From Mycobacterium gordonae (lineage in GTDB: Bacteria; Actinomycetota; Actinomycetes; Mycobacteriales; Mycobacteriaceae), in assembly GCF_001417955.2 (NCBI RefSeq), contig NZ_LKTM01000113.1, positions 1 to 64,000 of the forward strand: 64,000 bases of DNA, in the 5' to 3' direction. The notes beneath the pieces were generated by a model. The model had not been told where the DNA came from. It saw nothing but the letters and a program-made list of their open reading frames with translations, and did not search any database. Shown piece by piece: positions 45,240-53,321 of the stretch (positions are counted from its first letter, which is position 1; every line of letters starts with the position of its first letter). The translations under genes and the position numbers were made by a program.

Positions 45240-47491
45240 GTGGACCCCTCACGGGGCTCCATGTCGTCGAAATCGCCACTCAGATCTCCGGGCCTTACGC
45301 CGCAAAGCTTTTCGTCGATCTGGGCGCTGAGGTCATCAAAATCGAAGCGCCCGAGGGCGATCCGTTGCGGCGCTGGGGGCCCTTCCCCGTCGGCGTAACC
45401 GGGGAACAGGGCGGGTTGTTCGAGTACCTCAACGCCGGCAAGTGCGGCGCCACACTCGATCTCGGGACACCGGCCGGGCAGGAGGCCGCCCGCGAGCTGA
45501 TCGCCGGCGCGCATGTCCTGATCGAGAACCTACCCCCCGGCACGCTTGCGGCGTCGGGGCTGGTGCCCGCGTCGTCGAACCTGGTCCAGGTCAGCATTTC
45601 TCACTTCGGACAGACCGGCCCGTGGCGGGACCGGTCCGCCACCCCGCTGACCATGCAGGCGGTGTCTGGCTGGATCAGTGCGCGCGACCCGCGGCGCGCG
45701 CCGGTGCAGGCCGGCGCACGGATATCGGAGTACATCGCGGGCGCCTACGCCGCGCTGGGCGCGTTGACGGCGCTGCGGCTCGGCGGTCCCGGCCGCGTGG
45801 TCGACGTGTCCGAGTTCGAGTCGCTGCTGTCCACGCTGCCATACCCGATGTTGATGGCCGAGCGGATGCGCAGTCTGGGGCTGCCGCCGAATGTGCGGTC
45901 CGCGCCGATGCTGGGCGTGGTGGCCGCGGCCGACGGCTGGGTGGGAATCAACTGTCTGACCGGGCAACACTGGCTCGACGTGTGCGCGATGCTCGGGCTG
46001 ACCGAGTACGCCGAACACCAGATCGCGATCATGCTCGGCGGTCCCGAACGCGCGGCGTTCTTCGCCGAGGCGGAGCCGCTGCTGGCAGAGCGCACCGTCG
46101 CCGAGACCGTCGAGCTGTGTCAAGCCATGCGCATCCCGGCCGCACCGGTCAACGACGGCGCCACCGTGCTGGACTGCCCGCAGTACGCCAAGCGGGGCTT
46201 CTTCCTCGAGACCGCCGGTTTCCGCCGACCCGGCGCGCCGTTCCGGATGTCGAAGACCCCGGTCGGGCCGTCCCGTCCGGCGCCCCGGCCCGGTGCAAGG
46301 GCCGCATGGTCCGGTCGCGCCGAGTCTTTCTCGCCGGCACCGGATTTGATGCCCTTCGCCGGGCTGCGGGTGCTGGACCTGAGCACCTTCTGGGCCGGTG
46401 CCTATCTCACCTGCTACCTGGGCGCCTTCGGCGCCGACGTCGTCAAGGTCGAGTCGATCCAGCGACCCGACGGGCACCGCTATTCGGGCGCCTATCCCTT
46501 CGAAGGCGAGGACTGGTACGAGCGCAGCGCCCTGTGGCAGGCCACCAACCTCAACAAGAGGGACATCACCCTGGACCTGACGTCGCAGCGGGGACGTGAG
46601 ATCGCCCGCCGCCTGGCCGCCGACGCCGACATCGTCGTGGAGAACTTCTCCCCGCGCGTGGTGGAACAGTTCGGTCTGGACTACGCGTCGCTGATCGCGA
46701 TAAAGCCGGACGTGATCGCGGTCCGCATGCCGGGCTTCGGGCTGGAAGGCCCGTGGCGCGACTACGTCGGGTGGGCGCTGAACATCGAACAGACGTCCGG
46801 GATGACCGCCGCCACCGGCTATCCCGACGGGCCGCCGTGCAATCTGCAGGGGCCGGCCGATCCCGTCGTCGGTGTGCACGCCGCGGTGGCGCTGCTGGCA
46901 GCCCTGGAGCACCGGCGCCGGACCGGCGAGGGCCAATTGATCGAGATCGCCCAGATCGAGGTCGCCGCGTGCGTCACCGCCGAACCGGTTATCGAGTACT
47001 CGATGACCGGCGCGGTCCGGCCTCGTGCGGGCAACCGGATGAGGGGCTACCTGCAGGGTGTGTACCCGACGGTCGACGAGGACGTGTGGGTCGCGGTGTC
47101 GGTACCCGATGAGGGGGTGCTCGATCACGACATGTTCGACGAGCTGGTCGGGAGTTGGACCGGCACCCAGACGGCCGATAAAGTCGTTGAAACGCTTCGC
47201 GCGCAAGGAATCCCGGCCGAGCGGCTGGCCACCGGCGATCGGATGTACGACTTCGCGCAACTCGACGCCCGGCGGTTCTACGAAGAGTTCAACCATCCGG
47301 TCACCGGGCCGCGGCGATATCCCGGCTGGCCGTTTCGCATAGTGCCGGGACCGGCCGGCCACCACCGCACGGGCGCGGCGACATTGGGCCGGCACAACGA
47401 CGAGATCCTGCGCGGCCTGGGCCTGTCCGACGACGACCTGGCCGCCCTGCGGGAGCAACGGGTGATCGGGGAGCGGGTGCTCGGCGGCTGA
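45236..47491 (+). CDS. Double-domain class III CoA-transferase (CaiB/BaiF)
   Basis: A 751-residue tandem fusion. Domain 1 (residues ~1-365) begins GLHVVEIATQISGPYAAKLFVDLGAEVIKIE. Domain 2 (~370-751) begins GLRVLDLSTFWAGAYLTCYLGAFGADVVKVE. Domain 2 has an Asp at ~542 (GPADPVVGVHAAVALLAALEHR), in the position of the family's catalytic Asp. Domain 1 has Glu165 in the matching place (ARISEYIAGAYAALGAL). The fusion may form an internal pseudo-dimer with unequal sites. The GTG at 45236 overlaps the aldehyde dehydrogenase stop. Probable role: CoA activation of the acid produced by the ALDH; alpha-methylacyl-CoA racemase is the alternative within this fold. Confidence 0.87.
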   Translation: MSGPLTGLHVVEIATQISGPYAAKLFVDLGAEVIKIEAPEGDPLRRWGPFPVGVTGEQGGLFEYLNAGKCGATLDLGTPAGQEAARELIAGAHVLIENLPPGTLAASGLVPASSNLVQVSISHFGQTGPWRDRSATPLTMQAVSGWISARDPRRAPVQAGARISEYIAGAYAALGALTALRLGGPGRVVDVSEFESLLSTLPYPMLMAERMRSLGLPPNVRSAPMLGVVAAADGWVGINCLTGQHWLDVCAMLGLTEYAEHQIAIMLGGPERAAFFAEAEPLLAERTVAETVELCQAMRIPAAPVNDGATVLDCPQYAKRGFFLETAGFRRPGAPFRMSKTPVGPSRPAPRPGARAAWSGRAESFSPAPDLMPFAGLRVLDLSTFWAGAYLTCYLGAFGADVVKVESIQRPDGHRYSGAYPFEGEDWYERSALWQATNLNKRDITLDLTSQRGREIARRLAADADIVVENFSPRVVEQFGLDYASLIAIKPDVIAVRMPGFGLEGPWRDYVGWALNIEQTSGMTAATGYPDGPPCNLQGPADPVVGVHAAVALLAALEHRRRTGEGQLIEIAQIEVAACVTAEPVIEYSMTGAVRPRAGNRMRGYLQGVYPTVDEDVWVAVSVPDEGVLDHDMFDELVGSWTGTQTADKVVETLRAQGIPAERLATGDRMYDFAQLDARRFYEEFNHPVTGPRRYPGWPFRIVPGPAGHHRTGAATLGRHNDEILRGLGLSDDDLAALREQRVIGERVLGG

Positions 47492-47500
47492 CGTTCCAGC

Positions 47501-47560
47501 GCCGAGCGTGAAGCTGGCTGCACAGTCGGCGGCGAGGGTGAAGCCAGCCGCACGCTCGGC
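47501..47560. repeat. Tandem 30-bp palindromic units forming a 60-base hairpin
   Basis: Unit 1 (47501-47530) starts GCCGAGCGTGAAGC and ends CAGTCGGC. Unit 2 (47531-47560) starts GGCGAGGGTGAAGC and ends CGCTCGGC. Outer arms GCCGAGCGTG and CACGCTCGGC pair perfectly, followed by a 2x2 internal loop and GCTGGCT/AGCCAGC. It lies 9 bases after the CoA-transferase stop and is a plausible terminator. Confidence 0.75.
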
Positions 47561-47591
47561 GTGCGGGTTGGGCGCGATCTAACGTGACGGA

Positions 47592-47801
47592 GTGACGTGG
47601 AAGAGATGCGAGGGTAAGGCCATTGCGGACAGTGCCCTCGGCGAAGACGCGCGGGACGCGCAGCTGGAGGACTACATCCGCATGCAGAACCCGCAGCTGA
47701 CCGACATCCGACTGGCGGGTGCCACGCCGTTGGAGGAGTCGGATTCCAGCGTGCAGCCGCCCCGGCGGTGGTATCGCGTCGTCTACCTGGCCAACGACTG
47801 A
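47592..47801 (+). CDS. Small hypothetical protein, 69 residues
   Basis: From a GTG at 47592 the frame encodes a 69-residue soluble, charged protein. It has an acidic middle (DSALGEDARDAQLEDYIRMQNPQL) and an aromatic end (PRRWYRVVYLAND). There is no signal peptide, membrane segment or cysteine pair. I do not recognise the family. The ribosome-binding site (CGGAGTG region) is weak and overlaps the start. Composition and codon bias are protein-like. It lies between the repeat at 47501-47560 and the hydrolase gene at 47917 and may have its own promoter. Confidence 0.55.
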   Translation: MTWKRCEGKAIADSALGEDARDAQLEDYIRMQNPQLTDIRLAGATPLEESDSSVQPPRRWYRVVYLAND

Positions 47802-47916
47802 CGAGGCTCTGAACTGCGCCGATCCGTAATCTGATGCAAAAGTGTATCGGATATCACGTTCCGAAACGGGGCGAAAGGGGTGCATCGCGACCCGTCCGCA
47901 TGACAAGCTGCACGGC

Positions 47917-48825
47917 ATGGTTGTCGCGATCGCCCGCCCCAAGATCGAAGGAAGCATCGCCGTCGGTGAAGACCGCCAGATCGGTTTCGCCGAATTCGGC
48001 GCGCCGCAGGGACGCGCGGTCTTCTGGCTGCACGGCACACCGGGCGCGCGCCGGCAGATCCCGACCGAGGCCCGCGTCTACGCCGACCACCACAATGTCC
48101 GTCTGATCGGCGTCGACCGGCCCGGGATCGGCTCGTCGACCCCCTATCAGTACGAGGCCGTCGCCGCGTTCGCCGACGACCTGCGCGCAATCGCCGACAC
48201 CCTGGGCATCGACAAGATGGCCGTCGTCGGATTGTCCGGCGGGGGTCCGTACGCGCTCGCCTGCGCCGCCGGGCTGGCCGATCGGGTCGTCGCTGCCGGA
48301 GTGCTCGGCGGTGTGGCGCCGACCCAGGGCCCCGACGCGATCAGCGGCGGCCTGATGAACCTCGGGCTGCGGGTCGCGCCGTTGCTGAGGCTGGGCGGTA
48401 ATCCGCTGCGGCTGGGGGCGAGCCTGATGATCCGCGCCGCGCGCCCGATCGCGTCCCCGGCGCTCGACGTCTACGCCCTGCTCTCACCCGAGGCCGACCG
48501 GCATCTGCTCACCCGGCCCGAATTCAAGGCGATGTTCCTCGACGACCTGCTCAACGGCAGCCGCAAGCAGCTCGCGGCGCCGTTCAACGACGTGATCGTC
48601 TTCGCCCGCGACTGGGGATTCCGGCTCGACGAAGTCACGGTCCCGGTCCGCTGGTGGCACGGCGACCACGACCACATCATCCCGTTCTCCCACGGCGAGC
48701 ACGTCGTGTCGCGGTTGCCCAACGCCGAGCTGTTCCATCTCCCCGGCGAAAGTCATCTCGCCGGTCTGGGCCGCGGCGAGGAGATTCTGGCCACCCTGAT
48801 GAAGGTCTGGGACGAGGAGGCTTGA
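47917..48825 (+). CDS. Alpha/beta hydrolase (Rv1191-like)
   Basis: A 302-residue alpha/beta hydrolase. Oxyanion motif WLHGTPGARRQ, GVDRPGIGSST, nucleophile elbow GLSGGGPYALACAAG, Asp in WWHGDHDHIIPF and His in LPGESHLAGLG form the complete triad. Position and size match Rv1191. The ATG at 47917 gives MVVAIARPKIEG; an ATG at 47842 would add 25 atypical residues. Substrate unknown. It ends 2 bases before the next hydrolase gene and the two are probably co-transcribed with fadD36. Confidence 0.87.
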   Translation: MVVAIARPKIEGSIAVGEDRQIGFAEFGAPQGRAVFWLHGTPGARRQIPTEARVYADHHNVRLIGVDRPGIGSSTPYQYEAVAAFADDLRAIADTLGIDKMAVVGLSGGGPYALACAAGLADRVVAAGVLGGVAPTQGPDAISGGLMNLGLRVAPLLRLGGNPLRLGASLMIRAARPIASPALDVYALLSPEADRHLLTRPEFKAMFLDDLLNGSRKQLAAPFNDVIVFARDWGFRLDEVTVPVRWWHGDHDHIIPFSHGEHVVSRLPNAELFHLPGESHLAGLGRGEEILATLMKVWDEEA

Positions 48826-48827
48826 TC

Positions 48828-49640
48828 ATGCTGGCCGACGCCGCCGACCCGGGCGTGGACCGTCCCGTGTGGTCCGGCCACACCACTGCCGTGGCCCCGG
48901 GAGTGGGCCTCTGGCTCACCGACGTCCCGCGCGCCGTGATCGAGTACGGCCAATTGGTCGCCGCGCTGCCGCTGCGGCGCGCGCTCCCGGCCGGCGACGG
49001 GCATCCCGTGCTGGTGCTGCCCGGCCTGCTCGCCGGCGACGGCACCACCTGGACCCTGCGCCGCCTGCTGACCCGCCTCGGTTATCAGGCGCACGGGTGG
49101 GGGCTCGGCGTCAACGTCGGGCCGACGACCAAGGTGGTCGCCGGTATGACCGCGCTTCTCGACGAGCTGCACGACCGGTATAACGCTCCGGTCAGCCTGA
49201 TCGGCTGGAGCCTGGGCGGCATCTTCGCGCGCCGGCTGGCCCGCCGCAGTCCGTCGGCGGTCCGCCAGGTGATCACCCTCGGCAGCCCGTACCGCATGCA
49301 GCACGAAGGCCAATCCCGGGCCGCGCGCCACTTCAACCTGTTCGCGCGCCTGCACGCGGAACGGCACGAGCTGCCGCTGTCGATGGAGAACGAGCCCCTG
49401 CAGGTGCCGGCGACGTCGATCTACTCGCGCTATGACGGCATGGTCGCGTGGCAGACGTGTGTCGATGCCGCGTCCGACCGTGCGGAGAACATCGAGGTGC
49501 TCAGCAGTCACATCGGGTACGGCCATCACCCGGCCACCGTCTGGGCGATCGCGGACCGGCTGGCGCAACCGGCCGGCAGTTGGGCCCCTTTCAGGCCGCC
49601 GGCGGCACTGCGTCCGTTGTTCCCCAAGCCGCACGGGTAG
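48828..49640 (+). CDS. Lipase-like alpha/beta hydrolase (Rv1192-like)
   Basis: A 270-residue protein. VLVLPGLLAGDGTTWTLRRLL carries the oxyanion region, LIGWSLGGIFARRLAR the nucleophile Ser, and a His occurs in SSHIGYGHHPATVWAI near the C-terminus. The pattern recalls triacylglycerol lipase/PGAP1-type hydrolases. The ATG at 48828 follows GAGGAGG, 3 bases after the preceding stop; upstream in-frame codons lie within that gene. It matches Rv1192. The fadD36 gene follows 10 bases later, so the hydrolase may release a fatty acid for FadD36 to activate, which is an inference from the operon. Confidence 0.85.
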   Translation: MLADAADPGVDRPVWSGHTTAVAPGVGLWLTDVPRAVIEYGQLVAALPLRRALPAGDGHPVLVLPGLLAGDGTTWTLRRLLTRLGYQAHGWGLGVNVGPTTKVVAGMTALLDELHDRYNAPVSLIGWSLGGIFARRLARRSPSAVRQVITLGSPYRMQHEGQSRAARHFNLFARLHAERHELPLSMENEPLQVPATSIYSRYDGMVAWQTCVDAASDRAENIEVLSSHIGYGHHPATVWAIADRLAQPAGSWAPFRPPAALRPLFPKPHG

Positions 49641-49650
49641 CCTCCCAGAC

Positions 49651-51054
49651 GTGTTGCTGAGCTCGCTGAATCCCTCGGCCGTCACCGCCACCGACATCCC
49701 CGACGCGGTCAGCATCGACGGGTTCACCCTCAGTCGCAGTGATCTGGTCGGCGCCGCGACGTCGGTCGCCGAACGGGTGGCCGGCGCCAACAGGGTGGCC
49801 GTGTTGGCCGCACCGACCGCATCGACGGTGCTGGCGATCACCGGGTGCCTGATCGCCGGTGTGCCCGTCGTCCCGGTGCCGGCCGACGTCGGCGTGGCCG
49901 AGCGCCGCCACATGCTCACCGACTCCGGCGCCCAGGCATGGCTCGGGCCGACGCCGGAGGATCCAGAAGGCTTGCCGCACATCCCGGTTCGGCTGCACGC
50001 GCGATCCTGGCACCGGTACGCCGAGCCGTCACCGGAGTCGGTGGCGATGGTGGTGTACACATCGGGCACCACCGGATTGCCCAAGGGCGTGCAAGTCAGC
50101 CGGCGAGCGATCGCCGCAGACCTCGACGCGCTGGCCGACGCGTGGGAGTGGACACCGGACGACGTGTTGGTGCACGGGTTGCCGCTCTATCACATCCACG
50201 GTCTGGTGCTCGGCATGCTCGGGTCCCTGCGGGTGGGAAATCGCTTCGTGCACACCGGAAAACCGACGCCGGGCGGCTACGCTGCCGCTCGCGGGACGTT
50301 GTACTTCGGGGTGCCGACGGTGTGGTCGCGGGTGGCGGCCGACGCCGCCGCCGCCGAAGCGCTGCGGCCGGCCCGTCTGCTGGTATCCGGCAGCGCGGCG
50401 CTGCCCGTCCCGGTGTTCGAGCGACTCGAGCAGTTGACCGGGCACCGGCTCATCGAACGCTACGGCGCATCGGAGTCGCTGATCACGTTGTCCACGCGCG
50501 CCGACGGGGAACGGCGTCCGGGCTGGGTGGGTCTGCCCTTGGCCGGCGTGCAGACGCGGCTGATCGACGACCACGGTGAGCCGGTGCCCCACGACGCGGA
50601 AACCGTCGGCAAGCTCCTCGTTCGGGGCCCGACGCTGTTCAACGGCTACCTGAACCGGCCCGAGGCCACCGCCGAGGCGTTCGACCCCGACGGCTGGTAC
50701 CGCACCGGCGACGTGGCGGTTGTGGACAGTGGCGGCATGCACCGCATCGTGGGGCGCGAGTCCGTCGACCTGATCAAGTCCGGCGGCTACCGGATCGGCG
50801 CGGGGGAGATCGAGACCGTGCTGCTCGGGCATCCCGGTGTGGACGAAGTCGCGGTGGTCGGGCCGCCGGATGAGGACCTGGGGCAGCGGATCGTTGCGTA
50901 CGTGGTCGGCTCCGCGGATGCAGACGAGCTGATCAACTTTGTCGCGCAACAGCTTTCGGTGCACAAGCGGCCGCGCGAGGTGCGCTTCGTCTCCTCGCTG
51001 CCCCGCAACGCGCTGGGCAAGGTGCTGAAAAAGCAGTTGCTCGCCGAAGGTTGA
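49651..51054 (+). CDS. fadD36: FadD36, acyl-CoA synthetase
   Basis: A 467-residue adenylate-forming enzyme of malonyl/short acyl-CoA synthetase size, matching Rv1193. AMP-binding P-loop VYTSGTTGLPKGVQVSRR; GLPLYHIHGLVLG; YGASESLITL; hinge and ribose motif GWYRTGDVAV; and C-terminal Lys motif LPRNALGKVLKKQL are all present. It activates a fatty acid to acyl-CoA through acyl-AMP. The GTG at 49651 gives the family N-terminus (LLSSLNPSAV); the frame extends upstream into the hydrolase gene but is not used. It is the last gene of the hydrolase-hydrolase-fadD36 unit. Confidence 0.92.
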   Translation: MLLSSLNPSAVTATDIPDAVSIDGFTLSRSDLVGAATSVAERVAGANRVAVLAAPTASTVLAITGCLIAGVPVVPVPADVGVAERRHMLTDSGAQAWLGPTPEDPEGLPHIPVRLHARSWHRYAEPSPESVAMVVYTSGTTGLPKGVQVSRRAIAADLDALADAWEWTPDDVLVHGLPLYHIHGLVLGMLGSLRVGNRFVHTGKPTPGGYAAARGTLYFGVPTVWSRVAADAAAAEALRPARLLVSGSAALPVPVFERLEQLTGHRLIERYGASESLITLSTRADGERRPGWVGLPLAGVQTRLIDDHGEPVPHDAETVGKLLVRGPTLFNGYLNRPEATAEAFDPDGWYRTGDVAVVDSGGMHRIVGRESVDLIKSGGYRIGAGEIETVLLGHPGVDEVAVVGPPDEDLGQRIVAYVVGSADADELINFVAQQLSVHKRPREVRFVSSLPRNALGKVLKKQLLAEG

Positions 51055-51075
51055 CCGGCGTGACCCTGGCTGCGG

Positions 51076-51321
51076 CTACGGGACCAGTGCCCAGAATGGA
51101 TGGGTGACCGACCAGACCGGGTGGGTCAGATCGTCGGTGTAGTGGTAGATCGGGTGCGTCGGCGGCGGAGTGGGGCGCATCGGCGCGACCGGTGAATGCA
51201 TCGGTCCGATGTTGGGCTGGCCGGGGGCGGCCGCGGCCACCGCGGGACCTCCCAGGGCGGCCGCCAGGGACAGTCCGGCGGCACACAGCACCCCCGCCGA
51301 CAAGGTACGGATGTTCGACAT
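51076..51321 (-). CDS. Small secreted Pro/His-rich protein
   Basis: An 81-residue precursor with a signal peptide (NIRTLSAGVLCAAGLSLAAALGGPAVAAAAP, cleavage near residue 33). The mature ~48 residues are rich in Pro, His and Met (MHSPVAPMRPTPPPTHPIYHY, then a DDLTHPVWSVTHPFWALVP end). The ATG at 51321 follows GAAGGGAG; an ATG 14 codons upstream lies beyond the operator and is unlikely. It is divergent from the marR gene with a perfect palindrome between, so it is probably the regulator's target. The His/Met-rich tail might bind metal; nothing else is recognisable. Confidence 0.72.
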   Translation of the reverse strand: MSNIRTLSAGVLCAAGLSLAAALGGPAVAAAAPGQPNIGPMHSPVAPMRPTPPPTHPIYHYTDDLTHPVWSVTHPFWALVP

Positions 51322-51342
51322 TTCGTGCTCCCTTCTCAAATA

Positions 51343-51364
51343 ATTGTCAATCGTAGTTGACAAT
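51343..51364. promoter_or_regulatory. MarR-type operator, site 1
   Basis: ATTGTCAA (51343-51350), a 6-base spacer TCGTAG, and TTGACAAT (51357-51364) form a perfect inverted repeat between the divergent secreted-protein and marR genes, 22 bases upstream of the secreted-protein start. Confidence 0.7.
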
Positions 51365-51391
51365 CACCACGTTAGGCCCTGGTCCGGTAGC

Positions 51392-51411
51392 TTGTCAATA
51401 ATGGTTGACGA
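51392..51411. promoter_or_regulatory. MarR-type operator, site 2, over the marR start codon
   Basis: TTGTCAA (51392-51398), a 6-base spacer, then TTGACGA (51405-51411) repeats the geometry of site 1 with one mismatch. It overlaps the ATG at 51401. Centres of the two sites are 48 bases apart, consistent with autorepression. Confidence 0.55.
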
Positions 51412-51904
51412 GCAGACGTCGCGCTCACCGCAGACCGAACTCGGTCAGAACATGCGGATGGCCTGGTGGAGTTACGTCACTCGGCTCGACACCGATATGG
51501 AAGCGGCCGGGTTCCCGGAGCGACGCTTCGCGATGAACTACGTGTTCGCCCTTTATGCGCAGCCCGGGCCGATGACGATCTCGGAGATCGGACGACAATT
51601 CGACGTCTCGCGCCAGGCGGCCAGCAAACTCGTCGGCGAACTGCGCCGCGACGGCTACGTGGAGACCGAGGTATCGGCGACCGACCAGCGCGAGAAGGTG
51701 GTGGTGCTAACGCCGAAGGCGATCGAGTACGTCACCGCCCGCCGGCGCGCGGCGGCCGAGCTCGACCACGCAATCGCCGGGCGCGTCGGGGAATCCGGTC
51801 TCGCCGAGTTGCAGCGGCTGCTGCACGCGGTCGGCGACGTGGCGACGGCAGGAATCGACTACGACCCCAGCAACGTGTACAAATCACCCAGGCTCTGGGG
51901 ATAG
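51401..51904 (+). CDS. MarR family transcriptional regulator
   Basis: A 167-residue winged-helix protein. The HTH is MTISEIGRQFDVSRQAASKLVGELRRDGYV (~59-88) and the wing VSATDQREKVVVLTPKAIEYV. N- and C-terminal helices serve dimerisation. The ATG at 51401 lies inside an operator-like palindrome. It is divergent from a small secreted protein gene and 76 bases upstream of an MHS transporter gene on the same strand, which it may also control. In M. tuberculosis the corresponding interval (fadD36 to Rv1200) instead carries PE/PPE and esx genes. Confidence 0.88.
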   Translation: MVDEQTSRSPQTELGQNMRMAWWSYVTRLDTDMEAAGFPERRFAMNYVFALYAQPGPMTISEIGRQFDVSRQAASKLVGELRRDGYVETEVSATDQREKVVVLTPKAIEYVTARRRAAAELDHAIAGRVGESGLAELQRLLHAVGDVATAGIDYDPSNVYKSPRLWG

Positions 51905-51980
51905 CACGCGCCGTAAGCCCCAGCATTTTCGCAGCATTTTCACGGCGTCTGGCGGGTTTGACGCCATAGTCTCGACCGCT

Positions 51981-53321
51981 ATGCGTTCCTTCGCTGCCGA
52001 CCCCTGCGCCTCGCCCATGCGACGGGTGGCCCTCGCCTGCCTGGTCGGCTCGACGGTCGAGTACTACGACTTCTTCATCTACGGCACCGCCGCAGCGCTG
52101 GTGTTTCCCACCGTTTTCTATCCGCATCTGAGCCCGATGATGGCCACGGTCGCGTCGATGGGAACATTCGCCACCGCCTTCCTGTCCCGCCCACTCGGTG
52201 CCGCCGTCTTCGGGCATTTCGGAGATCGACTGGGACGCAAGAGAACTCTGGTCGCCACCTTGTTGATCATGGCGCTTTCCACCGTGACGGTCGGCCTGGT
52301 GCCCGGGAGCGCGACGGTGGGCGTGGCGGCTCCGCTGATCCTGATCACCTTGCGGCTGCTGCAGGGATTCGCGGTCGGCGGTGAGTGGGCAGGATCGGCC
52401 CTGCTGAGCGCGGAGACGGCTCCGGCGGGCCGGCGCGGCCGCTACGGCATGTTCACCGTCGTCGGCGGCGGGATCGCGCTGATGCTGACCAGCCTGACCT
52501 TCCTCGGGGTGAATTTCACCATCGGCGAGGGCAGTTCGGCGTTCATGACATGGGGGTGGCGCATCCCGTTCCTGTTCAGCGGGGTCCTGATCGCGATCGC
52601 CCTCTACGTGCGCCTGAACCTCAGCGAAACGCCGGTATTTGCCCGGCAGGAGTCCCATAATCTCACGGCCCCAACGCCTTTCGCGGAAGTGTTGCATCTG
52701 CAGCGGCGTGAGGTGGTGCTGGCCGCCGGCTCCGTCCTGGGCTGTTTCGGCCTGGTCTACCTCGCCAGCACTTACCTGACCGCCTATGCCCACACGCATC
52801 TGGGCTACTCGCGCAACGTCATCCTGCTGGTCGGCGCGCTGGGCGGGTTGACGTGCATTGCCTCGGCAGTGCTCACGTCGACGCTGTGCGATCGGTTCGG
52901 GCGGCGCCGGGTCCTTCTGGTGTGCTGGTCGGTGGGTGTTCCGTGGGCGTTGCTGGTGATGCCGCTCATCGACTCGGGAAACGTCACCCTGTTCGCGGTC
53001 GCGATCGCCGGGTTGTTCGTCGTCGACGGCGCGGTGTTCGGCCCCGTCGCCTCGTTCGTCCCGGAACTGTTCCCGACCCGGTACCGCTATACCGGCACCG
53101 CGCTGGCGATCAACCTCGCCGGCGTCCTCGGCGGTGCGGTACCCCCGCTGATCGCCGGTCCGCTGTCAGCGGATTACGGGAGCTGGGCGATCGGCCTGAT
53201 GATGGCGACCCTGGCGCTGGTCAGCCTGGCCGCGACCTATCTGCTGCCCGAAACCCACGGAATCATCCTTGCCGAGCCGGCTCAGTTGGCGTGCAGTTCC
53301 GCGTTGAGCTCGATGCCCTGA
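51981..53321 (+). CDS. MFS transporter, metabolite:H+ symporter family (Rv1200-like)
   Basis: A 446-residue protein with 12 membrane segments. Family signatures are [18 protein letters not shown] at the N-terminus, the loop 2-3 motif [32 protein letters not shown], and the repeat motif [11 protein letters not shown] in the second half; [12 protein letters not shown] precedes segment 11. These match the MHS group (citrate, alpha-ketoglutarate, shikimate, proline/betaine symporters). It matches Rv1200; the substrate is not known. The 3' end overlaps the convergent dapD gene by 40 bases. Confidence 0.9.
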   Translation: MRSFAADPCASPMRRVALACLVGSTVEYYDFFIYGTAAALVFPTVFYPHLSPMMATVASMGTFATAFLSRPLGAAVFGHFGDRLGRKRTLVATLLIMALSTVTVGLVPGSATVGVAAPLILITLRLLQGFAVGGEWAGSALLSAETAPAGRRGRYGMFTVVGGGIALMLTSLTFLGVNFTIGEGSSAFMTWGWRIPFLFSGVLIAIALYVRLNLSETPVFARQESHNLTAPTPFAEVLHLQRREVVLAAGSVLGCFGLVYLASTYLTAYAHTHLGYSRNVILLVGALGGLTCIASAVLTSTLCDRFGRRRVLLVCWSVGVPWALLVMPLIDSGNVTLFAVAIAGLFVVDGAVFGPVASFVPELFPTRYRYTGTALAINLAGVLGGAVPPLIAGPLSADYGSWAIGLMMATLALVSLAATYLLPETHGIILAEPAQLACSSALSSMP

